Shown: in pieces, positions 34,568 through 43,118 of the stretch
How positions within the stretch are numbered: the first letter of the stretch is position 1
Layout of the letters: every line of letters starts with the position of its first letter
NCBI GenBank assembly: GCA_023415305.1
Contig: JAEZKZ010000117.1
Location: 62,001-126,000, forward strand
Origin: Bacillota bacterium
GTDB lineage: Bacteria; Bacillota; Clostridia; Acetivibrionales; DSM-1351
DNA length: 64,000 bases
Direction of reading: 5' to 3'
Notes under the pieces: model-generated
The model's database searches: none
The model's input: the letters and a program-made list of their open reading frames with translations, nothing else
Told to the model about the DNA's origin: nothing
Translations under genes and position numbers: made by a program

Positions 34568-34936
34568 TCATGATTGCAACATGCTATTGATTTCATTTAT
34601 TATGTCTTCACCTTTGAAGGGCTTTCTCATAAAACGTGATATCCCAATACTTTTTGCCTCATTGATAAGTTCTTCATCCCCCATTGCACTCAGCATCAGA
34701 ATTTTTGCATCTGGATATTTAGAAAGTATATCCTTTGAAGCTGTCAGGCCATCCTTTATAGGCATGGTTATATCCATAGTCACAACATCCGGCAATGATA
34801 AATCGAATTGTTTAACAGCTTCATCACCGTTTTTTGCATGGGCGCAGACCTCATATCCGTTTGCCTTTGCAGCTTTCTCAATAATTAAATGAATGGCCGG
34901 TGAATCATCTACTATCATTAGTTTTTTACTGCTCAT
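34568..34936 (-). CDS. cheY: CheY-like single-domain response regulator
   Basis: 122 residues consisting only of a receiver: Asp pair at 10-11, phosphoacceptor Asp55 in VTMDITMP, Ser83 in MLSAMG, Lys105 in RKPFKG. Candidate phosphoacceptor for the CheA coded immediately upstream and substrate for the CheX-like proteins coded immediately downstream. There are three single-domain CheY-type proteins in this cluster, so phosphate flow is likely branched. Confidence 0.92.
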   Translation of the reverse strand: MSSKKLMIVDDSPAIHLIIEKAAKANGYEVCAHAKNGDEAVKQFDLSLPDVVTMDITMPIKDGLTASKDILSKYPDAKILMLSAMGDEELINEAKSIGISRFMRKPFKGEDIINEINSMLQS

Positions 34937-34970
34937 ATTAACCGCTTCCTTTCCTTATAAAATATTTTTA

Positions 34971-37202
34971 CTAATTATTAATAATCTGCAAGATATCGAC
35001 AGGATTTACTATTAACACAACTTTACCATTTCCCAGGAGTGTCGAGCCAGAAATCCCAGGAATCGCTGCCAGCTGACCCTCCAGCGGTTTTACAACAAAT
35101 TCCTGTTCACTCTTTAACTTATCGATAATAATTGCATATTTTTCAGTACCATTTGAGATAATGATAGCATTGAGCTCATCCAGAGTGTTATCCTGCTCTC
35201 CTGTGAGAAATATTCTACTGAGCCATTCAACACCTATTACATCTCCCCTGAGGTATGTAAAATACTTGCCTTTGTATTGATGGATATTGGCCCTTTCTAT
35301 TTTTACAGTCTCAGTGATATACTCCAGAGGAAATATATAACTTTCTCCCGCCACTTCTACAATCAAGCCTCTCGACACAGCCAGAGTAAGCGGTAATTGA
35401 ATGATCATTTTCGTTCCTTTATCCACTTCGCTGTCAATGGTTATGTTGCCATTGATCTTTGTAATATTGCTTTTTACAATATCCATACCAACTCCCCGAC
35501 CTGAAACTTCAGTAATCTGCTTTGCAGTACTGAAACCAGGAAGGAAGATAAGATTCACCAATTGGTTACGGCTCATACTTTCAGCATTTGAACCGGTAAT
35601 AAACCCTTTCTCAATAGCCTTCTCCTTTATCTTATCAGCGTCCATTCCTTTTCCGTCATCTTCAATTTCAATGTACACATACTTATTTTTGTTATATGCT
35701 CGCAGAACAATCTTCCCTGTTTCCGGCTTTCCTTTCCTCGAGCGTTCTTCAATGCTCTCTATCCCATGATCGGCGGCATTTCTAATCAGATGTACCAGAG
35801 GGTCGCTAATCTGCTCAACGATAGTTTTGTCAATTTCGGTACTTTCTCCATCCATAATTAAATCCATCTTTTTTCCGGTGCTCTGAGCAATGTCTCTGAC
35901 AACCCTTGGCATTTTTTGAAATACAGTTTTTATTTCTACCATCCTGATAGACATAATGGCATTTTGCAATTCGTCTGAAATCCTGTTAACATAGGCTCCA
36001 ACTTGCCTTACTTCTTTAGATATTTCAGGAAGATCGTACTCAATATTTAATTTTGCAGAAATGTGCATAAAAGAGTTCTTTGCAATCAGAAGTTCGGAAA
36101 TCATATTCATCATTTTATCTATCTTTTCCTGATTGACCCGGATACTCTGGCTTACACTGTTCTTTATTTTTGCTTCCTCGGTTATTACTATTTCCTGCTG
36201 CAAGGTTTTTTCCGGGTGCTGTAGTACAGTTCCCGATTGTGTCTGCAACAGCCTCATATGTTCCTTTATTTTGTCTGGAATACCGTTGTCAAGCAGCTCA
36301 TTAAATTCCTCTGAAGCAACAGAGTTGATAAACAATTTTGAATAATCCATTATCATATAACTTAAATCGATAAGGTCTTTTCCATACGTGCACCCCATAT
36401 CTCTTACTAAAGCCAATAAGCTTTCAAAGGTATGAATAATTTCAGAGAACTTCTTTAAGCCGGAGCAGATAGGACTTTGAGGTGGTAACGCTGCGAGATA
36501 TATTCCCGTCCCCCCCTTAACACTGTGCACTGCTCTGAAAACTTCATTGATAGTCCCCCTGTCATCACCATTCTTGTCCAGCTCGATTAGTAAATTATTC
36601 TCAATCTGCTCGATATGGTCAATACATTCAAGTAAAAACTGTTCCCTCATCCCCTCAGCAAGACTTCTCTTAAAATCCTCCGTCTGAAGTATATCCAATT
36701 CAATACCATCCTGTGGGAGGTCTTCATGGTTCCTGCTTTCTATTTCCAGCGTCTCACACTTGTCGCGTACCTGTTTGAGGCTTGTAAGCACTGGCTCTTC
36801 GTTCTGCTCGTTTTCAAACTCCATATAAATGGCACTGTTCTCATTGATAAAATCCTGTTCCTTAAGCTTGTTAAATAATTGGGTTATATAGCCATTTAGA
36901 AAATCTACAGATAAAAGCAGACTGTCAATAAGTTCTGTATTGACACAGACTATTTTCTTTCTAATGGCATCCAATGTAAATTCAACTTCATGGCTGAGCC
37001 TGGTTATGCTCGACAACCCTATGAAGGATGAACCGCCCTTTATGCTGTGAACCTTTCTAAATATATTGTTTATCAAATCGCTATCTTCCGAGTGGATTTC
37101 AAGCTTCAGTATTTCTTTTTCAAGGCCTTCAAGGCATTCCATCCACTCATCGATAAACATTTTTACAATATCAATATCCTCTATATAAACCCTGCTGCTC
37201 AT
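34971..37202 (-). CDS. cheA: Chemotaxis histidine kinase CheA with two HPt domains
   Basis: 743 residues. Two phosphotransfer domains are visible: first with His52 in RKVHSIKGGSSF, second with His226 in RAVHSVKGG. They are followed by a linker, a P3 dimerisation helix pair near 345-420, the P4 kinase with DPLVHLIRNAADHGIE (N box), EIEDDGKGMD (G1), GRGVGMDIVKSNI (G2), and the P5 CheW-like domain from about 615. Both His are intact. A classical P2 CheY-binding domain is not obvious; a P2-like domain sits instead on the separate HPt protein at 40331. Ribosome site GGGGTG. Autophosphorylation would be controlled by the soluble double receptor through the CheW proteins. Confidence 0.95.
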   Translation of the reverse strand: MSSRVYIEDIDIVKMFIDEWMECLEGLEKEILKLEIHSEDSDLINNIFRKVHSIKGGSSFIGLSSITRLSHEVEFTLDAIRKKIVCVNTELIDSLLLSVDFLNGYITQLFNKLKEQDFINENSAIYMEFENEQNEEPVLTSLKQVRDKCETLEIESRNHEDLPQDGIELDILQTEDFKRSLAEGMREQFLLECIDHIEQIENNLLIELDKNGDDRGTINEVFRAVHSVKGGTGIYLAALPPQSPICSGLKKFSEIIHTFESLLALVRDMGCTYGKDLIDLSYMIMDYSKLFINSVASEEFNELLDNGIPDKIKEHMRLLQTQSGTVLQHPEKTLQQEIVITEEAKIKNSVSQSIRVNQEKIDKMMNMISELLIAKNSFMHISAKLNIEYDLPEISKEVRQVGAYVNRISDELQNAIMSIRMVEIKTVFQKMPRVVRDIAQSTGKKMDLIMDGESTEIDKTIVEQISDPLVHLIRNAADHGIESIEERSRKGKPETGKIVLRAYNKNKYVYIEIEDDGKGMDADKIKEKAIEKGFITGSNAESMSRNQLVNLIFLPGFSTAKQITEVSGRGVGMDIVKSNITKINGNITIDSEVDKGTKMIIQLPLTLAVSRGLIVEVAGESYIFPLEYITETVKIERANIHQYKGKYFTYLRGDVIGVEWLSRIFLTGEQDNTLDELNAIIISNGTEKYAIIIDKLKSEQEFVVKPLEGQLAAIPGISGSTLLGNGKVVLIVNPVDILQIINN

Positions 37203-37220
37203 AATTCACACCCCTTGATA

Positions 37221-37589
37221 TTATAGAAGCCTTCTAACGGTTGAAACCAGTTTCCCCGGATCAGTAGGTTTTACCATATGGATACCCCAACCCGCATTTA
37301 TGCCGACATTGTTACCTTTATGCTCTTCTTCGGTTGAAACAATGATAATTGGTATATCTAGTCCTTGTGCATGTACATTTTGAATTAACTCATAACCATC
37401 CATTTTTGGCATATTGATATCTGTTATCAGCAAATGGTAATCTCCAGTCAGTAATTTTTCTAAAGCTACTGCACCATTTTCGGCGGTACCCACGTGATAT
37501 CCGAACATTTTCAATATATAGGTGTGGAAGTTTCTTACCATCTCTGAGTCATCAACAATTAATATTTTATTTTTTTCATTCAGTTCCAA
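37221..37589 (-). CDS. cheY: CheY-like single-domain response regulator, TTG start
   Basis: 122-residue receiver with Asp57 in LLITDINMPKMDG and Lys in HMVKPTDPG. The initiation codon is TTG at 37589 with GAGGTG 7 nt upstream; no ATG exists in frame before the first beta strand. It lies between cheA and cheR. Confidence 0.9.
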   Translation of the reverse strand: MELNEKNKILIVDDSEMVRNFHTYILKMFGYHVGTAENGAVALEKLLTGDYHLLITDINMPKMDGYELIQNVHAQGLDIPIIIVSTEEEHKGNNVGINAGWGIHMVKPTDPGKLVSTVRRLL

Positions 37590-37600
37590 ATTCTTTCACC

Positions 37601-38425
37601 TCACTTTGGTCTGGAATACACGATGGTATCCCCAATCCTTTGAACCTTGTACGCCGATGATATTCTTCCAACCGATTCTGAATGACCTAAAAATATAAAC
37701 CCACCGGGATTTAAGGATTTGTAAAAGTTTGCCAAAACCTCTTTTCTGGATTCATCATTAAAATAGATCAAACAATTTCGGCAGAATATGTAATCACAGC
37801 CTGAAATATTACTCATATCCTCATCATCCATAAGGTTAATACGCTTAAAAGTCACCGGTTTTCTTACATTCAAATTAATCAGGTACTTGTCATGGCGTCT
37901 TGTAAAATACTTCTCCAAGTATTCAGGAGGTACATCCTTTACCGACCTGCTATCGTATATTCCCATTCTTGCATATTGTAATACTTCAGTATTGATATCT
38001 GAGGCAATGATCTGAACCTCCCATTTATCATATCTATCTAGCATTTCCTGGAGGATAATTGACAAGGTGTACGGCTCTTCTCCTGTTGAGCAGGCTGCAC
38101 TCCAGATTTTTATTTTTTTTCTGCCTTCATTTTGCTTTTCAAATATAGGCAGTACATCCTCTGCAAAGTTGCGCAACTGAGGAAAATCTCGAAAAAAGTA
38201 TGTTTCATTAACTGTAAGGTCATTAACCAGCTGATCGAACTCTTGAGAATCCTCAGCAAATTTCAACATTACGAAATATTCGCTCAGACCACTCATTTCA
38301 AGAAGTTCTGCACGTTTTTCAATTCTCTTTTGTACAAAATATTTCTTATTGTACTCATAATGAAGACCGGTTTTTTTGTAAATCAATTTTACAAACTTAT
38401 TATATAACTCGTCTGTTAGTATCAT
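37601..38425 (-). CDS. cheR: CheR protein-glutamate methyltransferase
   Basis: Methylates receptor glutamates using S-adenosylmethionine. 274 residues: N-terminal helical domain to about 75 with NETYFFRDFPQL, SAM-binding fold with IWSAACSTGEEPYTLSI near 108 and DYIFCRNCLIYF near 207, ending in FIFLGHSESVG. The ATG overlaps the stop of the HEAT-repeat gene (ATGA). No pentapeptide-tethering domain or TPR is attached. Target is presumably the double receptor at 48514. Confidence 0.95.
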   Translation of the reverse strand: MILTDELYNKFVKLIYKKTGLHYEYNKKYFVQKRIEKRAELLEMSGLSEYFVMLKFAEDSQEFDQLVNDLTVNETYFFRDFPQLRNFAEDVLPIFEKQNEGRKKIKIWSAACSTGEEPYTLSIILQEMLDRYDKWEVQIIASDINTEVLQYARMGIYDSRSVKDVPPEYLEKYFTRRHDKYLINLNVRKPVTFKRINLMDDEDMSNISGCDYIFCRNCLIYFNDESRKEVLANFYKSLNPGGFIFLGHSESVGRISSAYKVQRIGDTIVYSRPK

Positions 38426-40341
38426 CTTACCACCTCTGTCTTCAGCAAGGCTTCTTTGGCTGCTTCCCTCACCTCTTCGACCTGATCCTCCAATAATCCC
38501 TGCAAAACAGTATCTGCATTACTATTCTCAAACAAGCCCAATGACCTAACGGCTGCAATTCTTGTTAAAGTTTCCTGGCTGCCGGCAGCAGTAACTACAA
38601 TATTAAATGCAAGGTCACTTTGAAATTTATATAAGTTTGATATAATGTCCATCCTGTTAACGGTATTTGATTCATTGTGATACAATTTCTCTAATAAATT
38701 CTGACTTCTGACATCAGGTATTTTAATTAGAGCCTTTATTGCTTTTCTCCTGACCGCAGGAGATGGGTCGTTAATCATTGTATTCATAAAACTAAAAAAC
38801 TCGCCCTCTGGAGAGTACTCAACTATACTTATCAATCCGGCACGAACACCCTCATTAATACTGTCCATTCTGGTATTAATATGCTTCCAACCAATAGCGG
38901 TGTTCAGTCTAAATAGAGCTTCCAGAGCCTCCATACCTTCTTCTCCCGGATTACGCCAAACAATCTCTCCAAGCTGTTCCAGGTTTATTTTTTCATTACA
39001 TAAGACAAGCTTCTGGACTACAGCTTTTCTAACTTTTTTGTTTGGGTGCTCCAGCTTAACCAAAAGAAAATTAATATCCTGTGCCCCGTTTACATATTTA
39101 CTTTCAATAGAAGCAAGTTCTGCTTCCTCACTAAAGTCTTTGAGACTTTCAAGAAGGTGTGGATTATTGTAGGAAGTAATTTCAGCAACTATGCATATAG
39201 CCTGACCAGACACAGCTCTGTCTTGTGAACTGCATAGTTTCTCAACAATAAAGTTAAATCCAACAATCTCCTTTTTGTATATAAGCCTTAATCCCATTAA
39301 CACCAATTCAGGTTCCTTACACTCCAGCAGTTCTTTAATAAATGAAGGAGGAATACAGTCCAGTTTATATAAGAGATGACTGAGGTTTTCTATAAAGAAT
39401 TCCTCTCCCTTGTTTAGATCATATATTTCGATAATGTGCTGGAGAAAGAAATCCATCTGCAAATTAACAAAGGCATTTATCGAAATGAGTATATTCTCTG
39501 AATCCTTGTAGTCCCAATGTTCTCTGAAAAATCCTTTAATTTCCTCAAATTCACTTTCAGGGAGACTGAATATACAATTATTTACGATTAGGCTGCTTAA
39601 CCCAAAAACCATATTCTCATCACTAATACTGAAATTCTTTGAATATATTTGAAGGACTCGAACAATATCCGGATATGATCCGATAGTTCCTAATGATTTT
39701 ACAAATGTATTCATTAAGATGTTCTTTTCTACCGCTGAAGCATCCATTGAAAATATTTTATCTGCAATGACTTCTGAGACTACTTTTATACCTAGACTTT
39801 CAAAAGTCCTTATAAGTGAGTTTATAACCCATACACTGCTTGTGTCATTAAGCATATCCAGCAGCTTACCTTCAGCCTCCTTGTATGCTTGCTCAGCAAT
39901 AACCTCCAGAGCTGCTTCCACAACATTTTCATCCGAATCGTCAAGAGCTGTAAGTGCAATTTCACAACTGCTTTTCCCCTTGATGTATTTAAGTGCATCC
40001 AATGAGAATTTTCGAATATTCCGATCTTTATCGCACAACTTCATTTTTAGAGACGGTAAAGCCTTTTCACCTAATATGACAAGCAGCTCTATTGCTAAAT
40101 TTCTTATGTAGGCGTCATCTGAATAAAATAGATCAGTAACGAGTTCAGCAGTTCTTTCAAGTTTTACACGACTAATTTTCTGCGCAAGCTTCTCCTGTTT
40201 ATATCTCTCCGTTTCTGTTGTAAGGCAATGAATAAGAACCTCCAGGTCCTGATTATTATTTTCTCCATCAATTTCCACAGCAAGTCTGTCAATAAGAGTA
40301 GTTAGCTCCTGTCCGCCAGCTACTTCTCCTCTATTCGTCAT
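38422..40341 (-). CDS. HEAT-repeat protein of the chemosensory cluster
   Basis: 639 residues from the ATG at 40341, which overlaps the stop of the preceding HPt gene; the frame is open to 40500 but that part would overlap a well-supported gene. The protein is built of about 15 helical pairs of HEAT/PBS-lyase type, clear examples being YIRNLAIELLVILGEKALP, NPSEEGMEALEALF-like segments and SPAVRRKAIKALIKIPDV, and the final VEEVREAAKEALLKT. No catalytic domain. HEAT solenoids bind other proteins; position between an HPt protein and cheR suggests a scaffold or adaptor for the array. Confidence 0.8.
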   Translation of the reverse strand: MTNRGEVAGGQELTTLIDRLAVEIDGENNNQDLEVLIHCLTTETERYKQEKLAQKISRVKLERTAELVTDLFYSDDAYIRNLAIELLVILGEKALPSLKMKLCDKDRNIRKFSLDALKYIKGKSSCEIALTALDDSDENVVEAALEVIAEQAYKEAEGKLLDMLNDTSSVWVINSLIRTFESLGIKVVSEVIADKIFSMDASAVEKNILMNTFVKSLGTIGSYPDIVRVLQIYSKNFSISDENMVFGLSSLIVNNCIFSLPESEFEEIKGFFREHWDYKDSENILISINAFVNLQMDFFLQHIIEIYDLNKGEEFFIENLSHLLYKLDCIPPSFIKELLECKEPELVLMGLRLIYKKEIVGFNFIVEKLCSSQDRAVSGQAICIVAEITSYNNPHLLESLKDFSEEAELASIESKYVNGAQDINFLLVKLEHPNKKVRKAVVQKLVLCNEKINLEQLGEIVWRNPGEEGMEALEALFRLNTAIGWKHINTRMDSINEGVRAGLISIVEYSPEGEFFSFMNTMINDPSPAVRRKAIKALIKIPDVRSQNLLEKLYHNESNTVNRMDIISNLYKFQSDLAFNIVVTAAGSQETLTRIAAVRSLGLFENSNADTVLQGLLEDQVEEVREAAKEALLKTEVVR

Positions 40342-41539
40342 CAAATAGCACTTCCTTTGCAACTTTAATAAGTTTCTGAAAGCATTCATCGGATCGAAAT
40401 ACTTTCCGAACCGCTTCCATTTCGTTTCTATAAACCTGAAATTCTTCAACTGCCCGTATAGAGTCAAAAATATTATTAATTCTTCTATCGTATGGGCCAC
40501 CCACTATGATTGACATCTCAATATTGTCTATTGATAATACCCTCTTTGATTCTATTAATTCCTTTATTTCGTTTTCATCAATGATGCTCAGTTGGCTGGT
40601 ATCAATAGAAACCATCAAGGTTGTCGCCTTTTTGACTGAGTTGAAAAATGTCTTCATCTGATTAGTGAATCCATCCTTCTCCGGCTTAAAAGTCCTTATC
40701 AGGTATTTGCTAAATACCCCGTACAAGTCCTGAGTAAATGTGGTACAGCTTGTACTATTTGACCCTCCATTACTGAGATAAATGTCTTTACACTTTACTT
40801 TACTCCTGGATAAATCTACTATATTAATCCTCTCTATGTAGATAATATCAAAGCAGGTATATAGTTCAGTTTCCTCTAAATCAGTACTTATGATAATATC
40901 CAGAGTATTCACTTCGTTATCAACTGAAGTTTCTTGAAAATATTGATCGTCTACACTGGAATATGTAAGGGAACCGATTTCTTCAACATTCTTCAAAATC
41001 ATCATAAAAACTGGAGATACCATAGGAGCATCCTCCTCAAGGAAAAAGGATATGTAATACTTGTTTTTTCCTTTATCCCTTTGATTTAGGAGTGAAGCTA
41101 CAAGTCCCACCTCCGTTTGTTCCACTACTGCTTTTTTCTGGTCATTTTTGTTAGCTTTAATAAGCCCCTCAATGGTATCACTTATTCTGGATGCTGCACT
41201 GTTCAGACTATCCCTGAGTTCAAGGGAGCAGGTACCACTTCTATTAACCAGCATCTTTTTAACGGTATCCAAGCCCTCAAAGCATGTCGAAACTATACTT
41301 TGGTCAAACAGAATATCACCATTCCTAGTATAATCAAGCATATCCTCTATCTTATGCATCAAGTTTCCGATATCATCAAATCCAATCACATGGGAAGTGC
41401 CTTTAATGGTATGTGCTATTCGAAACAATTCATTTATTTCTACAGAAGAATATTCCTTTTCAAGCCTTATGATACAATCTTCCGCCTTTTGCATTAATTC
41501 ATCGGTTTCTTCCATATAAGCTTGCAGCATAGTATCCAT
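40331..41539 (-). CDS. CheA-like HPt protein lacking the kinase domain
   Basis: 402 residues. The HPt domain (1-110) has the phosphoacceptor His at about 48 in RIAHTIKGTSHVIG. The region about 150-245 (KYYISFFLEEDAPMVSPVF ... EEIGSLTY) resembles CheA P2, the CheY-docking domain. The remainder (about 300-402, with ATTLMVSIDTSQLSIID) looks like a STAS or dimerisation-type alpha/beta domain, but this is uncertain. There is no HATPase domain and no CheW domain. It could accept phosphate from CheA or the soluble kinase and pass it to a chosen receiver. GGAGG precedes the ATG. Confidence 0.7.
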   Translation of the reverse strand: MDTMLQAYMEETDELMQKAEDCIIRLEKEYSSVEINELFRIAHTIKGTSHVIGFDDIGNLMHKIEDMLDYTRNGDILFDQSIVSTCFEGLDTVKKMLVNRSGTCSLELRDSLNSAASRISDTIEGLIKANKNDQKKAVVEQTEVGLVASLLNQRDKGKNKYYISFFLEEDAPMVSPVFMMILKNVEEIGSLTYSSVDDQYFQETSVDNEVNTLDIIISTDLEETELYTCFDIIYIERINIVDLSRSKVKCKDIYLSNGGSNSTSCTTFTQDLYGVFSKYLIRTFKPEKDGFTNQMKTFFNSVKKATTLMVSIDTSQLSIIDENEIKELIESKRVLSIDNIEMSIIVGGPYDRRINNIFDSIRAVEEFQVYRNEMEAVRKVFRSDECFQKLIKVAKEVLFDDE

Positions 41540-41544
41540 TAATA

Positions 41545-41657
41545 TTACCTCCTATCTACGCGCATAGCGCTTACACAAATAGTAATGAAAAGACACGTAG
41601 TGGCTTTTCGCTGCGTGAAAACACGATGACTTGCAAAATGTATTTTTCACGCTAACC
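41545..41657 (-). repeat. Intercistronic three-hairpin element, copy B
   Basis: Second copy of the element at 33973-34080. On the minus strand GCGTGAAAA ... TTTTCACGC, then GAAAAGCCAC-TAC-GTGTCTTTTC, then AGCGC-TAT-GCGCG, ending at the GGAGG of the HPt gene. The few differences from copy A include loop changes (TAT to TAC) and paired-region changes in the third stem. It begins 4 nt after the stop region of the response regulator gene. Confidence 0.85.
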
Positions 41658-41661
41658 ACCT

Positions 41662-42072
41662 TTATTTAACCATCTGTGTAATAGACTCTCTCCATCTCTC
41701 AAGCTTTTTAATTGAGTAGTCGATAATTTCCATCACCTGTTCAACACTTTTAAAGGGTTTTAGAATATAGTCATTGGCCCCAAATTCCAGTGAACTTAAC
41801 GTTTTATCCATAGTGGAGTAACCTGTCATCATTATGACCTGGGTAAGCGCGTCATAGCTTTTAATTTCTCTCAGCAGTTCAATACCATCCATTTCAGGCA
41901 TTACTATATCAGTGAGTACAACATGGTATTTGTCCTTTTTGACTTTCTCAAAGGCTTCTACCGCACTTTGTGCTGTGTCTACTGTATAGCCATCCAACTT
42001 CAGGTGTTTTTTTAACGTACCTACTATATCCTCTTCATCATCTACAATCAGTATTTTATATTTATGCTTCAT
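41662..42072 (-). CDS. Response regulator, receiver domain with short C-terminal helix
   Basis: 136 residues: receiver with Asp55 in VVLTDIVMPEMDG, Thr in MMTGYST and Lys in YILKPFKSVE, then about 15 basic residues (KLERWRESITQ). The stretch is too short for an output domain. Coded directly after the soluble kinase at 42103, its probable cognate. GGAGG 6 nt before ATG. Confidence 0.9.
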   Translation of the reverse strand: MKHKYKILIVDDEEDIVGTLKKHLKLDGYTVDTAQSAVEAFEKVKKDKYHVVLTDIVMPEMDGIELLREIKSYDALTQVIMMTGYSTMDKTLSSLEFGANDYILKPFKSVEQVMEIIDYSIKKLERWRESITQMVK

Positions 42073-42102
42073 AAGGGACCTCCATTATATATATGAATTT
42101 AT

Positions 42103-43107
42103 TTACAATCTCAACTGATGTTCCGGCAAGGTAATAATAAACTCTGTTCCCTGATTCTTTGTACTCTTGACCTGAATATCTCCACCATGCTCCCGGATAA
42201 TTCCATAGACGATGGACAGCCCCAGTCCAGTTCCTCCAGATTCTTGATTTGTGGTAAAGAAGGGATTAAATATATTATTTAAGTTCTTATCATCAATCCC
42301 GCAGCCATTATCACTTACACTAATGAGTAATTTACCTATACCATCTCTCATTACGCTTATTTTTACAACCCCTGCTTTGTTCAAATCGTCAGCTTTAATG
42401 GCTTTAATAGAATTCAAAAATAGATTAATAAAAATCTGTTCTAGTTGCTGTCTGGATCCATTAATAATAAACTGGTCTTTTTCAATGTTGCTGCTTAAGC
42501 TTACTTTGTTCCTTACGAATTCATTTTTTACAAGCTTGTAAGCTTCAGTTATACAACCATATAAATCAAAGGCTTCGTAAGATACCTTTTCCTGCCTTAC
42601 AAAAAACTTTAAACCGCTGATAATATCCATTATTCTGTCAGTTCCCTTATACATGGATTCAAAGGTATCTTTAAACTCTTCAACATACGGAGTGGCATCA
42701 TCACTCAGCAATAAACCGTTTTTCCCCATTATATTCAAATACTTTTGCAGCAGCTCAATATTTGCTCTAATATAAGTAGTGGGATTATTAATTTCATGAG
42801 CCACACCCGCTACCAATTGCCCCAAAGAGGCCATTTTGTCAGCCTGGATTAATGCTTGCTCCTGTATTTTGATTTTTTTTACCTGTTCCCTGTTTGATTT
42901 CTTCAATCTTTCAAGAAATTCGGTCTTTTGCTTATCATTTATCAGAAGCTCATTACTATTTTTTTCAATCTCCTGTATAAGAGCGAGAACCCCGGTGTTG
43001 GTTTCTAACAACTCTTCTATTAGTCCCTTAACTTCTTTTTTTAGATTCTCATTTTCTTTTTGTAAATTACTAAAAAGCAGGTAATAAAGCAAATATTCTC
43101 CATTCAT
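42103..43107 (-). CDS. Soluble sensor histidine kinase with N-terminal coiled coil
   Basis: 334 residues, no membrane segment. A heptad-rich coiled coil (about 15-90) leads into HisKA with His104 in LVAGVAHEINNPTTYI and a HATPase_c domain with NSIKAI, SVSDNGCGIDD and GTGLGLSIVYGI. No PAS or GAF sensor is seen, so input must arrive through protein contacts, perhaps from the stressosome proteins coded before it or from the array. Next gene is a response regulator. Confidence 0.92.
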   Translation of the reverse strand: MNGEYLLYYLLFSNLQKENENLKKEVKGLIEELLETNTGVLALIQEIEKNSNELLINDKQKTEFLERLKKSNREQVKKIKIQEQALIQADKMASLGQLVAGVAHEINNPTTYIRANIELLQKYLNIMGKNGLLLSDDATPYVEEFKDTFESMYKGTDRIMDIISGLKFFVRQEKVSYEAFDLYGCITEAYKLVKNEFVRNKVSLSSNIEKDQFIINGSRQQLEQIFINLFLNSIKAIKADDLNKAGVVKISVMRDGIGKLLISVSDNGCGIDDKNLNNIFNPFFTTNQESGGTGLGLSIVYGIIREHGGDIQVKSTKNQGTEFIITLPEHQLRL

Positions 43108-43118
43108 AGATTCACCAC

